A stretch of 39,737 bases of DNA from Rickettsiales bacterium (GTDB taxonomy: Bacteria > Pseudomonadota > Alphaproteobacteria > Rickettsiales > JABIRX01): assembly GCA_016778805.1 (NCBI GenBank), contig JADHOX010000008.1, positions 1 to 39,737 on the forward strand. The letters run 5' to 3'. Positions within the stretch are counted from its first letter, which is position 1; the number at the start of each line of letters is the position of its first letter. The position numbers and the translations under genes are program-made. Below the pieces are notes generated by a model. That model saw only the letters and a list, made by a program, of their open reading frames with translations. It made no database searches and was not told the origin of the DNA. Positions 1-8,439 of the stretch are shown here, piece after piece.

Positions 1-317
1 AAAAGCTTTAATTTGTAGTTGTCATTTGGTTTGAAGAAATCAATATGAATAATTTCGTCACTTACTGGGTGAAGATTAACAACTTTTGGAAGAGTCTTAA
101 TTTTATTACCAGCAATTTCAATTTGACAAATTTGAGTTTTAAAATGTCCTTGCAAATACCTTTTGGTTAGAGACTTATGATCAACAGAAATGTTCAATGG
201 CTCTATACCGCTTCCATATACTACAGCAGGAATTTTATTGTTTTTTCTTAAAATCTTAGCAGAAGCTTTACCTTTGCTTTCTCTATTTTCAGCTTCAATA
301 ATAAATATTTTAGACAT
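1..317 (-). CDS. rplY: 50S ribosomal protein L25 (partial, N-terminal part)
   Basis: This is the first 105 codons of a minus-strand gene that runs off the left edge of the window. The protein begins MSKIFIIEAENRESKGKASA and continues with the KIPAVVYG and KTLPKVVNLHPVSDEI segments typical of L25/Ctc, the 5S rRNA-binding protein of the large ribosomal subunit. Whether the long C-terminal TL5/Ctc domain is present cannot be seen. The ATG at 317 is chosen because it directly precedes the conserved N-terminus. The gene lies downstream of prs on the same strand after a 125-base gap, a pairing common in bacteria. No Shine-Dalgarno sequence is visible, only an A/T-rich leader, and the gap shows no clear promoter or terminator. 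Confidence 0.9.
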   Translation of the reverse strand, partial: MSKIFIIEAENRESKGKASAKILRKNNKIPAVVYGSGIEPLNISVDHKSLTKRYLQGHFKTQICQIEIAGNKIKTLPKVVNLHPVSDEIIHIDFFKPNDNYKLKL

Positions 318-442
318 TTTATACCAAATTTAATTCAGGTTTTGTAAATTAATAACAAGAATGATTGCTCTAAAATTTACACGAAATCAAATCTTATAAA
401 CAACAAACTTAAGAAAGTAAAGATATATAAGATTAAATTTTC

Positions 443-1375
443 TTAAATAAATAATGATGATACAGATTCCTCATTAGCAATTCTTTTTATTGCATCTGAG
501 ATTAATCCTGAGGCTGATAAAATTTGTAATTTAGAATCATTGATATCGTTAACATCATGCTGAATTGAATCAGTAATAACTAGTTTTGTTAGGACTGAAT
601 TCTCAATTTTTTCAATTGCATTATTAGATAATACACCATGTGAGATATATGCAGAAACTGACTTGGCTCCATTATCCATAATTGCTTTAGCAGCATTAGC
701 TAAAGTTCCTCCAGTATCAACCATATCATCAATCATAATACAATTTTTACCGCTAACATTACCTATAATATTCATGACTTCAGATGAATTAGGCTTATCT
801 CTTCGTTTATCAACTATTGCGAGACCAAGGTTTAATCTTGATGCAAAATATCTTGCTCTAGCTACTCCTCCTACATCAGGAGAAATAACTAATGAGTCAT
901 CAGAATTATAACAATTTTGCATATCATTAATAAATATTGGTGCTGCATATAAATTATCTAGAGGAATATCAAAAAAACCTTGAATTTGGCCTGCATGCAA
1001 ATCCATTGTTAAAACTCTATTTGCACCAGCAACTGTAATTAGATTTGCCACTAATTTTGCAGTAATAGGGGTTCTTGGACCTGGTTTACGATCTTGCCTA
1101 GCATAACCATAGTAGGGAAGTACCGCTGTTATTCTTTTTGCTGATGCTCTTTTCAAAGCATCAATTGAAATCAGTAGCTCCATTAAATTCTCATTTGCAG
1201 GACATGATGTTGACTGAATAACAAAAACATCTTCACCACGAACATTTTCATTTACTTCAACAAAGATTTCTTTATCAGAAAATTTTTTGATTGTAGCATC
1301 AATCAAAGTAGTATTTAATGTATTGGCAATCTTTTCCGCTAAAGGTTGATTAGAATTGCAAGCTAAAATCTTCAT
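443..1375 (-). CDS. prs: Ribose-phosphate pyrophosphokinase (PRPP synthetase)
   Basis: This cytoplasmic enzyme makes PRPP from ribose 5-phosphate and ATP, feeding purine, pyrimidine, histidine, tryptophan and NAD synthesis. The 310 residues match the family's usual length. Visible motifs are the ATP-contacting [10 protein letters not shown] (88-97), [14 protein letters not shown] with the conserved His127, VDKRR (188-192) and the PRPP-binding loop [14 protein letters not shown] (212-225). All are intact, so the enzyme should be active. The ATG at 1375 gives the standard N-terminus. It is divergent from mnmE with only 22 bases between the two starts, so its promoter must lie inside mnmE; a candidate there is listed separately. 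rplY follows downstream on the same strand. Confidence 0.97.
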   Translation of the reverse strand: MKILACNSNQPLAEKIANTLNTTLIDATIKKFSDKEIFVEVNENVRGEDVFVIQSTSCPANENLMELLISIDALKRASAKRITAVLPYYGYARQDRKPGPRTPITAKLVANLITVAGANRVLTMDLHAGQIQGFFDIPLDNLYAAPIFINDMQNCYNSDDSLVISPDVGGVARARYFASRLNLGLAIVDKRRDKPNSSEVMNIIGNVSGKNCIMIDDMVDTGGTLANAAKAIMDNGAKSVSAYISHGVLSNNAIEKIENSVLTKLVITDSIQHDVNDINDSKLQILSASGLISDAIKRIANEESVSSLFI

Positions 1376-1397
1376 ATCAGTAATTCAATTCGTTAAA

Positions 1398-2720
1398 ATG
1401 AGTACAATTTTCGCACCTATAACATCAGAGATCTCTGGCTCAATAATAATAATTAGAATTTCAGGACCTGATGCTAAAAAAATATTTGAAATTTTTTCGA
1501 TTAAAAAAAATATCAAACCACGTGTTTCATATCATACAGATTTTATTTACCAAGATGAAATAATTGATAATGGCATTTTTACTTTTTTTAAAGGACCTTT
1601 TAGCTTTACTGGAGAAGATGTTATTGAACTATCTATTCATGGTTCAAACGTAATATTAAATAAGTTTTTAAATATATTAACAAATCTTGAAGGTTTTAGA
1701 TATGCAGAGGCTGGCGAATTTTCTAAGAGAGCTTTTGTGAATGGCAAAATAGATTTACTGCAAGCTGAAGCAATAAACGACCTGGTCAAATCAAAAACAG
1801 AGTTACAATCGAAACAAGCTTTGCAGCAGCTTAAAGGTAACACTTCAGATATTTATAATAATTGGCGCAATATTTTAATTGAATTACTAGCTATTATTGA
1901 AGCATATATTGATTTTCCAGATGATGATATTGACCAGTTTTTAAGCGAAGATATTAATGACAAAGTAGATTTCATTAAAAATGATATAAAAATATTTCTT
2001 AAATCTAATGAGCATGGATGCAAAATAAGCGAAGGAATTAAAGTAGCATTAATAGGTCAAACAAATGTAGGCAAATCTTCGCTTATTAATGAATTAGCAG
2101 GTAGAGATGTTGCCATAGTTTCTGATATTGCTGGCACTACAAGAGATGTTATCGATGTTAATTTAGATCTTAAAGGAATTGCAGTTACGATAAGTGATAC
2201 TGCTGGAATTAGAAAAACCGATGATAAAATTGAAAAAATTGGTATTGATAAAGCTATAATAACAATTGATAATTCTGATTTAAGAATTTTACTTATTGAT
2301 GGGAGTCAAGCTTATCAAGAAGATATATATTTAGAACAAAAACTTGATAATAATGATATTATTATATTCTCAAAATCTGATATATTACTTCCTGCTAATG
2401 AAGAAATTATTAAAAAAAATAATTTTCATGCAATTTCAACTAAATCTAAAACTGGGTTAGATAATTTAATTGAGACAATATTAATAAATATTAAGAATAA
2501 GTTTAATTTTGATTCTGGATTTGCCATTTCAAAAACTCGTCACATCAATGAAATTAACCTAATACTTCAACATTTAGATAATTTTGATATTAATGATGAC
2601 TTAATAATTGCCTGTGAAAATTTGAGATTGGCTGCACATGCTTTATCAAGAATTACTGGAAAAATTGATATTGAGGATATTCTTGATAAAATATTTCAAG
2701 AATTTTGTATTGGTAAGTAA
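1398..2720 (+). CDS. mnmE: tRNA uridine-5-carboxymethylaminomethyl modification GTPase MnmE
   Basis: MnmE works with MnmG to modify the wobble uridine (U34) of several tRNAs. The protein has an N-terminal formyl-THF-binding domain (about 1-115), a helical domain, and an inserted G domain with GQTNVGKSS (220-228), the GTTRD switch and DTAG. It ends in CIGK, the conserved C-terminal motif carrying the essential cysteine. I use the ATG at 1398 (440 residues, typical for the family). The frame is open to a TTG at 1356, but that start would run into the divergent prs gene and adds a non-homologous N-terminus. The ATG has no Shine-Dalgarno sequence. ribE follows after 55 bases in which I see no terminator. 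Confidence 0.96.
   Translation: MSTIFAPITSEISGSIIIIRISGPDAKKIFEIFSIKKNIKPRVSYHTDFIYQDEIIDNGIFTFFKGPFSFTGEDVIELSIHGSNVILNKFLNILTNLEGFRYAEAGEFSKRAFVNGKIDLLQAEAINDLVKSKTELQSKQALQQLKGNTSDIYNNWRNILIELLAIIEAYIDFPDDDIDQFLSEDINDKVDFIKNDIKIFLKSNEHGCKISEGIKVALIGQTNVGKSSLINELAGRDVAIVSDIAGTTRDVIDVNLDLKGIAVTISDTAGIRKTDDKIEKIGIDKAIITIDNSDLRILLIDGSQAYQEDIYLEQKLDNNDIIIFSKSDILLPANEEIIKKNNFHAISTKSKTGLDNLIETILINIKNKFNFDSGFAISKTRHINEINLILQHLDNFDINDDLIIACENLRLAAHALSRITGKIDIEDILDKIFQEFCIGK
1416..1443 (-). promoter_or_regulatory. Candidate prs promoter containing a 12-bp palindrome
   Basis: Read on the minus strand, TTGAGC (1443-1438) is followed after 16 bases by TATAGG (1421-1416), a 4/6 plus 4/6 sigma70-like match that would give a leader of about 34 bases before the prs ATG. 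The spacer contains the perfect palindrome CAGAGATCTCTG (1426-1437). The site lies in the first codons of mnmE, which is expected because the prs and mnmE starts are only 22 bases apart. This is inference from consensus matching. Confidence 0.35.
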
Positions 2721-2775
2721 TTTTGTTGCATGTTCCAGCTTGTTTGACTAAAACTTATTAAAAATAAAAAAACTT

Positions 2776-3378
2776 ATGTTTACTGGAATAATAACTGATG
2801 TAGGTATTATCGATAATATCAAAAAATTAAATGATTATGATATTGAGATAGTTACAATTTTAAATAAATATCAAGATATCAAAATTGGAGATTCAATAGC
2901 CAATAATGGTGTTTGCCTAACAGTTACTGAGTTAAACAATAATAAGGCTAAATTTTTTATTTCGAAGGAAACAATTCGTTGTTCAAATTTTGGTAATATC
3001 GAAGTTGGTTCTTTAATCAATATAGAACAATCATTAAAACTTTCAGATGGATTATCAGGACATCTAGTATCTGGACATGTTGATTATGTTGCAGAAATTT
3101 TAAATATTACAAAAGCAAAAGATTCTTACGAGTTTATCATTTCAATTAGCCCTGATTATAGAAAATATTTTATTGATAAAGGCTCTGTCGCTATCAATGG
3201 CATCTCTCTTACTGTAAACAAAGTTCTAGATGATAATAAAATATCGCTTAATATTATTCCTCATACATTAAATAATACAAATTTAAAAAATGCCGTTATT
3301 GGAGATAGAGTTAATATTGAAGTCGATATGGTAGCAAAATATATTTTAGGGTCAGTTAATGTCTATACAAAAAAATGA
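2776..3378 (+). CDS. ribE: Riboflavin synthase, alpha subunit
   Basis: This cytoplasmic enzyme dismutates two 6,7-dimethyl-8-ribityllumazine molecules to riboflavin, the last step of the pathway. The 200-residue protein starts with the diagnostic MFTGII and contains the two lumazine-binding repeats, with paired NNGVCLTV and INGISLTVN segments and GHLVSGHVDYV at the start of the second repeat. Length is normal. It overlaps the next gene, ribB, by 20 bases, so the two are translated from one message. The 55 bases upstream do not look like an FMN riboswitch, which would need well over 100 structured bases. No lumazine synthase (ribH), ribD or active ribA is in the window. Confidence 0.95.
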   Translation: MFTGIITDVGIIDNIKKLNDYDIEIVTILNKYQDIKIGDSIANNGVCLTVTELNNNKAKFFISKETIRCSNFGNIEVGSLINIEQSLKLSDGLSGHLVSGHVDYVAEILNITKAKDSYEFIISISPDYRKYFIDKGSVAINGISLTVNKVLDDNKISLNIIPHTLNNTNLKNAVIGDRVNIEVDMVAKYILGSVNVYTKK

Positions 3379-4456
3379 TATAAAAATTGCTAAAATTGAA
3401 GAAATTATTGAGGACGCGAAACGCGGTAAGATGTTCATTCTAGTTGATGATGAAAACCGTGAAAACGAAGGTGACCTTGTAATACCAGCACAATTTGCAA
3501 CAAGTGATGTTATTAATTTTATGGCGAAATATGGCAGAGGTTTGATTTGCTTAAGCCTAAATACAAATAGAGTAAAAGAATTAAATTTACCTTTAATGGC
3601 TCAAAATAATCAATCTCGTAACAAAACCGCATTTACGGTTTCAATAGAGGCAAAAGAGGGCGTTACAACTGGAATCTCTGCTTATGATAGAGCTCATACA
3701 ATTCAATCTGCTATTGATCCAACCAAAACAGCTGATGATATTGTATCTCCTGGACATATTTTTCCATTAATGGCAAAGGATGGTGGAGTCTTAACTAGAG
3801 CAGGCCATACAGAAGCAGCTGTTGATATTGCAAAAATTGCTGGGCTAAATCCATCAGGTGTCATTTGTGAAATAATGAAAGATGATGGAGAAATGGCAAG
3901 ATTACCAGATTTAGCTATTTTTGCCAAAGAACATAATTTAAAAATAGCCAAAATTGCAGATTTAATTAATTACAGAAGAAAAAACGACAAACTAATCTCA
4001 AGATACAACTCCAGTAATATCAGCACATTATACGGAGATTTTAATCTAGTGGTTTATCATAGCGTAACCGAATATGCTGAACATGTTGTTTTAATTAAAG
4101 GCGATATTACCTCTAAAGAAAACCTTTTAGTAAGAATGCATTCTCAAAATTTTCTTCAAGACTTTATCCATTCAGGTAAAGAATCTGATATTCTAATTAG
4201 ATCAATGAAAAAAATTAATGAAATTGGCAATGGTGTAATTGTCATTTTAAGATCTGCACAAAAAGATTCAGTTTCCCAGGCTATTGAAATTAATAATAAT
4301 AAATCAGAAAATAAAAAAATTCGAGATTATGGTATTGGAGCACAGATTCTATTAGATCTTGATATCAAAAAATTACAATTACTTACAAATAATCCTAAAG
4401 CTGTTATTGGTTTAGAAGGTTATGGTATTGAAATAACTAATTATATAAATGTTTAA
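3359..4456 (+). CDS. ribB: 3,4-dihydroxy-2-butanone-4-phosphate synthase with degenerate GTP cyclohydrolase II domain (RibBX-like)
   Basis: The N-terminal domain (about 10-206) is a complete DHBP synthase, converting ribulose 5-phosphate to the four-carbon unit of riboflavin. It has the acidic loop DDENRENEGD (30-39) and RAGHTEAAVD (147-156). The remaining 160 residues align with the GTP cyclohydrolase II fold of RibBA: RMHSQNFLQDF replaces the start of the zinc site, and GIGAQILLDLDIKKLQLLTN and GLEGYGIEI are recognisable. The zinc-binding cysteine cluster (C...RCDCG in active enzymes) is missing, so the second activity should be absent, as known for RibBX-type proteins. A separate ribA is expected elsewhere. 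The start at 3359 overlaps ribE by 20 bases; no later ATG would keep the conserved N-terminus. Confidence 0.92.
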   Translation: MSIQKNDIKIAKIEEIIEDAKRGKMFILVDDENRENEGDLVIPAQFATSDVINFMAKYGRGLICLSLNTNRVKELNLPLMAQNNQSRNKTAFTVSIEAKEGVTTGISAYDRAHTIQSAIDPTKTADDIVSPGHIFPLMAKDGGVLTRAGHTEAAVDIAKIAGLNPSGVICEIMKDDGEMARLPDLAIFAKEHNLKIAKIADLINYRRKNDKLISRYNSSNISTLYGDFNLVVYHSVTEYAEHVVLIKGDITSKENLLVRMHSQNFLQDFIHSGKESDILIRSMKKINEIGNGVIVILRSAQKDSVSQAIEINNNKSENKKIRDYGIGAQILLDLDIKKLQLLTNNPKAVIGLEGYGIEITNYINV

Positions 4457-5150
4457 AATGTTAACTTTGAAAAATTCTATTTACAGCTTTTTGCTAATTT
4501 TTATTTTTGCGAACACTAGTTTTGCTACTACTAAAATTTTAGAAGTCACAGCAAGTGAAACAGTTTCTTATCAAACAACAGAAGCTACAATTAGCTTTGA
4601 CATTATTGGCAGAGGACCTGATACTGAAATATCATATCAAGATTATGCAGCAAAATCTCTAAACATAATAACATATCTTCGATCTGAATCAGTTGAAGTA
4701 ACAGAACTGCAAACAAAATCTTTTATTTCAAGACCAGTTTTCAATGTTAAATCAAAAAATCGTGAAATTGTTGGTTTTGACACTATTTCATCTGTATCAT
4801 TTAAAGTACCAACCGAATTAGTAGCCGTTTATTTAAACTTTTTGACAAAAAATAAGATAGAAAAAATAAATAATATTGAGTTCTCAATTGCTGATGATCT
4901 TTTGGAACAAAAAAAGGAAAAAGCTGTAAAACTTGCTATTGATAAGGCATTAATAAAAGCTGATAAGGTTTTAGCGCAGTTAAACTTAAAAAGAAAAGCT
5001 GTTGTCAAAATTGAGCTTGATACTTCAAATGTAAATTATCCAAGGTTTAATTATCAAGTAAAACATGGTTTAGCCGATTCTCAAGAACCAATCATAATTC
5101 CTAAGAACCAGGATGTTAGCGCTAAAGTATCATTACAGATAGCATATTAA
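4449..5150 (+). CDS. SIMPL-domain (DUF541) exported protein
   Basis: This 233-residue protein has a basic N-terminus, a hydrophobic stretch and an AFA-like signal-peptidase site (ending near NTSFA), so it is probably periplasmic. The mature part fits the SIMPL/DUF541 family: an opening KILEVTASETVSYQ strand, a mid-protein FDTISSVSFKV segment, and a helix rich in KAVKLAIDKALIKADKVLAQL. Family members are oxidative-stress or membrane-associated proteins of poorly known function, and no catalytic residues are recognised. The ATG at 4449 overlaps the ribB stop by 8 bases; a second in-frame ATG at 4458 would also leave an intact signal peptide. The 3' end overlaps the convergent sdhAF4 gene by 4 bases. 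Confidence 0.75.
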   Translation: MFKMLTLKNSIYSFLLIFIFANTSFATTKILEVTASETVSYQTTEATISFDIIGRGPDTEISYQDYAAKSLNIITYLRSESVEVTELQTKSFISRPVFNVKSKNREIVGFDTISSVSFKVPTELVAVYLNFLTKNKIEKINNIEFSIADDLLEQKKEKAVKLAIDKALIKADKVLAQLNLKRKAVVKIELDTSNVNYPRFNYQVKHGLADSQEPIIIPKNQDVSAKVSLQIAY

Positions 5151-5308
5151 AAATCAGTACATCTTCCTTTTTGTTGCCAATCTCCATAAGTTGTTGGTTC
5201 TACTTTTGGACCGCCAATTTCTTTTGGTTTTTTATCATTTTGTGTTTCGGTCTTTGAATCTGAATTTTGTTTTGCTTTATTATCAGGCTTGTCTTCTGAT
5301 TTACTCAT
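5147..5308 (-). CDS. sdhAF4: Succinate dehydrogenase assembly factor 4 (DUF1674), 53 aa
   Basis: This short gene starts at the ATG at 5308 and ends with TAA at 5149-5147. The N-terminal 28 residues are lysine-, aspartate- and glutamine-rich and low in complexity. The C-terminal half carries the DUF1674 signature: PKEIGGPKVEPTTYGDW, then KGRCTDF as the last seven residues. In mitochondria, SdhAF4/Sdh8 binds flavinylated SdhA and protects it before complex assembly, and the family is common in alphaproteobacteria. The sdh operon is not in the window. The stop overlaps the SIMPL gene stop region by 4 bases, and the start is 35 bases from the divergent recO. The match rests on the conserved C-terminus, which is strong for so short a protein. 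Confidence 0.85.
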   Translation of the reverse strand: MSKSEDKPDNKAKQNSDSKTETQNDKKPKEIGGPKVEPTTYGDWQQKGRCTDF

Positions 5309-5316
5309 CTTATAAT
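5289..5316 (+). promoter_or_regulatory. Candidate recO-parC promoter
   Basis: TTGTCT (5289-5294) is followed after 16 bases by a perfect TATAAT (5311-5316), about 27 bases before the recO ATG. The -35 part lies inside the start of the divergent sdhAF4 gene. The -10 box is good and the -35 box is 4/6. This is inferred from consensus only. Confidence 0.45.
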
Positions 5317-5343
5317 CATTAGTGTGTTATATTTCTATTATAT

Positions 5344-6075
5344 ATGTATAAAGTTGAAGATGAAGCGTTTTTATTATCAAAATTGAAGTTTCAAGAATCT
5401 TCTATAATTGTAACTTTACTTACCAAAAATAACGGCATTATAAAAGGTATTATTAGAGGAGCATTTAGTAAAAAAAATATTAATATTTTTGAAATTGGGA
5501 ACAAATTTAACTTTACAGCATCCGCAAGATCCGAAAATAACCTCCTAAAAATTAACGCTGAAATTATTCAAAACAACTTTTATGAAATAATGAAAGATAG
5601 AAACAAATTAATGATGATATCTATAGCTTCAGAATTAATTTATAAAATTTTTCCAGAAAATTGTCCCTTAGAATTTCTTTTTGAGGCCTTTGAATCATTA
5701 ATTTTTGATATGCAGGATTTGAATATTAACAAAATTGATTTATATAAAAAATACTTTCTTTTTGAATTGTTAATTCAAAAGGAAATGGGATATGAGTTAG
5801 ATTTATCATCCTGTGCCGTGTGCTCGATTGAGAAGGAGTTACATTTTCTTTCACCTAAAACTGGAAGAGCAGTATGTTTTGAGCATGGTCAAGATTATCA
5901 GGATAAGATTTTTAAAATTCCAAAATTCCTTTTGGATTTTTCAAATTCTACTGATATGGATGATATATTAAATTGCGCAAATATTTCAGAACATTTTTTG
6001 AAAAAATTTTATTTTAACCAATTTGACAAAGAGATTTCTTATCTAAGATCGGTTTTAATAAATAATATGAATTAA
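5344..6075 (+). CDS. recO: DNA repair protein RecO
   Basis: RecO helps RecR load RecA on SSB-coated single-stranded DNA in the RecFOR pathway. The 243-residue protein has the N-terminal OB fold (about 1-80, with the typical [16 protein letters not shown] start and the GIIRGA segment), a helical core, and a zinc-finger-like site C157-x2-C160 ... C178-x2-H181. The length is typical. RecF is also encoded in this window (28456-29583), so the pathway is probably complete. The ATG at 5344 fits the family N-terminus; no Shine-Dalgarno sequence is seen. parC starts 5 bases after the recO stop, so the two are probably co-transcribed. Confidence 0.92.
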   Translation: MYKVEDEAFLLSKLKFQESSIIVTLLTKNNGIIKGIIRGAFSKKNINIFEIGNKFNFTASARSENNLLKINAEIIQNNFYEIMKDRNKLMMISIASELIYKIFPENCPLEFLFEAFESLIFDMQDLNINKIDLYKKYFLFELLIQKEMGYELDLSSCAVCSIEKELHFLSPKTGRAVCFEHGQDYQDKIFKIPKFLLDFSNSTDMDDILNCANISEHFLKKFYFNQFDKEISYLRSVLINNMN

Positions 6076-6080
6076 TTTTT

Positions 6081-8297
6081 ATGGGAAAATTATTAAGAAC
6101 AATTGATATAGATTTTGATCAGGCATTATCTGAAAGATATCTAGCTTACGCTTTATCAACAATAACATCAAGATCATTGCCTGATGTTAGAGATGGATTA
6201 AAACCAGTACATAGAAGAATATTATACGCGATGTACAAACTTCATCTTGACCCAGATTCTGGTTATAAAAAATCAGCAAGAGTTGTTGGTGATGTAATCG
6301 GTAAATATCACCCACATGGAGATACCGCTGTTTATGATGCCTTAGTTAGATTGGCACAGATTTTTGCATCACGTTATCCATTAGTTGATGGACAAGGAAA
6401 TTTTGGGTCTGTTGATGGAGATAATGCTGCAGCAATGAGATATACAGAGGCAAAGCTGACCTTTGTTGCAATGTTGCTTTTAAAGGATATTGAAAAAAAT
6501 ACAGTTAATTTCATTCCAACTTATGATGATTCTGATTTTGAACCTGAATTATTACCTGCAGCTTTTCCAAATTTACTCGCAAATGGAAGTGAAGGTATTG
6601 CTGTTGGAATGGCAACATCTATTTTCCCTCATAATATTTTAGAACTATTAAATGCTACAGAATTACTTTTAAATAAACCTGAAGCTGATAATAAAGAATT
6701 AGTTAGATTAGTTCCAGCACCAGATTTTCCAACTGGCGGAGAGATAATATATAAAAAAGAACTTTTTGAAAAAATATATGAAACTGGTCGTGGTGGTTTT
6801 AAATTAAGAGCGAAATGGTTAAAAGAAGAGCTTTCTCATGGGGCTTATCAAATCGTAATTACAGAAATTCCTTATCAAATTTCAAAATCCAGACTCTTAG
6901 AAAGATTAGCTGATATATTTAATAATAAGAAGATTTCAAGACTTGGACAAATTGCAGATGAATCAAGTGAAAACATTAGAATAATAATTACTCCTAAAAA
7001 TAGAAATGTGGATGCAAACATTTTGATGGAACAATTATTTAAGGAGTCTGATCTTGAAATGCATTTTAGTTTAAACTTAAATGTTTTAGATAAAAATCAA
7101 ATTCCAAAAGTTTGCGGCTTAAAAGAAGTATTAGAACAATATATCGAGCATAGATATGAAATTCTTGTTCGAAAATCAAATTTTCGACTTGATAAAATTA
7201 ATAGAAGATTAGAAATTCTTGCCGGCTTGATTATTGTATATCTTAATTTAGATGAAGTTATCAGAATTATTCGCTTTGAAGAGAAACCTAAACTTTTCTT
7301 AATGAATAAATTTGATTTAAGTGAAATTCAGGTAGAAGCAATACTAGAAATTAAACTTAGAGCTCTTCAGAAACTTGAAGAAATAAAAATTGTCAAAGAA
7401 CAAAAAGCTCTTGAAGCGGAAGCAAAGATTTTAAATGAAATACTAAGTTCAAAAACTAAACAAACAGAAGTTTTAATTAATGAAATTAATGAAGTCAGAG
7501 AAGAGTTTATTTCCCATAAATATTTAACAAAAAGAAGAACAAAACTTTTGAAAAATTTTGAAGAAATAACACTTAATGAAGAGGAATTAATAGAGAAGGA
7601 AGCAATAACAATTGTTGTTTCTGAAAAACTTAGAATAAGAGCTTTAAAAGGTCACAAGTTAAATCATGATAAAATTAGATATAAAAGTGGAGATAACGAA
7701 AATTATATTATTGAAGCTCTTAATACTGATAAATTAATTGTCGCAACAAATTTAGGAAAATTTTATACAATAAATAATCATAAATTAGATATTTCATCAA
7801 AAGATGAAAATGCATTAAATATGATGTTTGACTTTGATAATAACGAACAGGTTATTTCAATTTTTACATTCAAACCAGAAACAAAATATGTTCTTATTAG
7901 CAATGATGGCAGAGGTTTTATTTCTGACTCAGATAGTTTTTTAAGTTTAAAGAAGACTGGAAGATTAGTTTTTAATTGTAGCTCTAATAATTTATTTAGA
8001 ATTGAAGAAATACAGCCTGAATCTGACTCATTGGTTGTGGTCAATAGTTTGCGAAGAATGGTCATAATTGATTTACAACAAATTCCAAATTTGCAAAAAG
8101 GAAAGGGTGTAAATATTCAAAAACAAACTGATTCAAAAGTTTCAGATATAATAACAATTAAGCTTGAAGAAGGTTTAAATTTTAAGATAAATGCACGAAG
8201 TTTTATTGAAAAAGACTTAAAAAAATGGACTGTTGCAAGGGGAGCTAAGGGCTTCCTTGTTCCGGCAAAATTTCCTAAGAAAAATAAGTTTTATTAA
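6081..8297 (+). CDS. parC: DNA topoisomerase IV subunit A
   Basis: This is the DNA breakage-reunion subunit of topoisomerase IV, which decatenates daughter chromosomes together with ParE. The 738-residue protein shows the winged-helix/CAP region with [15 protein letters not shown] (32-46), the quinolone-interaction loop [15 protein letters not shown] (74-88) and the active-site tyrosine Y121 in AMRYTEAKL, followed by a tower and coiled-coil region and a ParC-type C-terminal beta-propeller. The single-gene context, short C-terminal region and sequence point to ParC rather than GyrA. At the positions linked to quinolone resistance in E. coli (Ser80, Glu84) it carries Thr82 and Asp86. parE is not in the window. 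It follows recO by 5 bases and ends before the hairpin terminator at 8356. Confidence 0.94.
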   Translation: MGKLLRTIDIDFDQALSERYLAYALSTITSRSLPDVRDGLKPVHRRILYAMYKLHLDPDSGYKKSARVVGDVIGKYHPHGDTAVYDALVRLAQIFASRYPLVDGQGNFGSVDGDNAAAMRYTEAKLTFVAMLLLKDIEKNTVNFIPTYDDSDFEPELLPAAFPNLLANGSEGIAVGMATSIFPHNILELLNATELLLNKPEADNKELVRLVPAPDFPTGGEIIYKKELFEKIYETGRGGFKLRAKWLKEELSHGAYQIVITEIPYQISKSRLLERLADIFNNKKISRLGQIADESSENIRIIITPKNRNVDANILMEQLFKESDLEMHFSLNLNVLDKNQIPKVCGLKEVLEQYIEHRYEILVRKSNFRLDKINRRLEILAGLIIVYLNLDEVIRIIRFEEKPKLFLMNKFDLSEIQVEAILEIKLRALQKLEEIKIVKEQKALEAEAKILNEILSSKTKQTEVLINEINEVREEFISHKYLTKRRTKLLKNFEEITLNEEELIEKEAITIVVSEKLRIRALKGHKLNHDKIRYKSGDNENYIIEALNTDKLIVATNLGKFYTINNHKLDISSKDENALNMMFDFDNNEQVISIFTFKPETKYVLISNDGRGFISDSDSFLSLKKTGRLVFNCSSNNLFRIEEIQPESDSLVVVNSLRRMVIIDLQQIPNLQKGKGVNIQKQTDSKVSDIITIKLEEGLNFKINARSFIEKDLKKWTVARGAKGFLVPAKFPKKNKFY

Positions 8298-8326
8298 TTG
8301 ACTCTTGTTTATAATTCTTCTACAAG
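8298..8326 (+). promoter_or_regulatory. Candidate promoter for a short transcript after parC
   Basis: TTGACT (8298-8303) is followed after exactly 17 bases by TACAAG (8321-8326), a 5/6 plus 4/6 sigma70-like match directly after the parC stop. A perfect TATAAT also occurs at 8310-8315 but has no good -35 box at the right distance. The predicted start is near 8333, only about 25 bases before a strong terminator hairpin. Confidence 0.4.
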
Positions 8327-8332
8327 TTGAGT

Positions 8333-8388
8333 TCTCTCATATCTCTCTCTGATTTAGCCGGCTCTTTTTAAGGGTCGGCTTTTTCTTT
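8333..8388 (+). ncRNA. Candidate small RNA or terminated leader between parC and the UbiH-type gene
   Basis: If the promoter at 8298-8326 is used, the transcript would be about 55 nucleotides. It would have a pyrimidine-rich single-stranded 5' half (CUCUCAUAUCUCUCUCUG) followed by a 9-bp G/C-rich hairpin and a U-run. No ORF fits in it. A C/U-rich unpaired stretch ending in an intrinsic terminator is the shape of a base-pairing small RNA, but it could equally be an attenuated leader for the gene at 8440, or simply the parC 3' end. I do not recognise a known RNA family. Confidence 0.3.
8356..8388 (+). terminator. Intrinsic terminator after parC
   Basis: AGCCGGCTC (8356-8364) pairs with GGGTCGGCT (8372-8380) over nine base pairs, two of them G-U, around a 7-base loop. 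It is followed by TTTTCTTT. G/C-rich stems are rare in this AT-rich window, so the signal stands out. It ends the parC message and/or the candidate small RNA. Confidence 0.85.
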
Positions 8389-8439
8389 ACTATTTTCACT
8401 ATTCAATTAGAATCTATTTTCTTATTTTTGATTAATAAT

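Noticed and set aside
318-442. tRNA or small RNA in the prs-rplY gap
   Set aside because: No cloverleaf, promoter or G/C-rich hairpin could be seen.
663-911. Plus-strand ORF of 82 codons inside prs
   Set aside because: It is antisense to the conserved part of prs and has a low-complexity composition with no homology that I can see.
1356-1397. Upstream TTG start for mnmE
   Set aside because: It would overlap the prs N-terminus and adds 14 residues not found in the family.
2721-2775. FMN riboswitch before ribE
   Set aside because: The gap is only 55 bases and AT-rich; the FMN element is far longer and G/C-structured.
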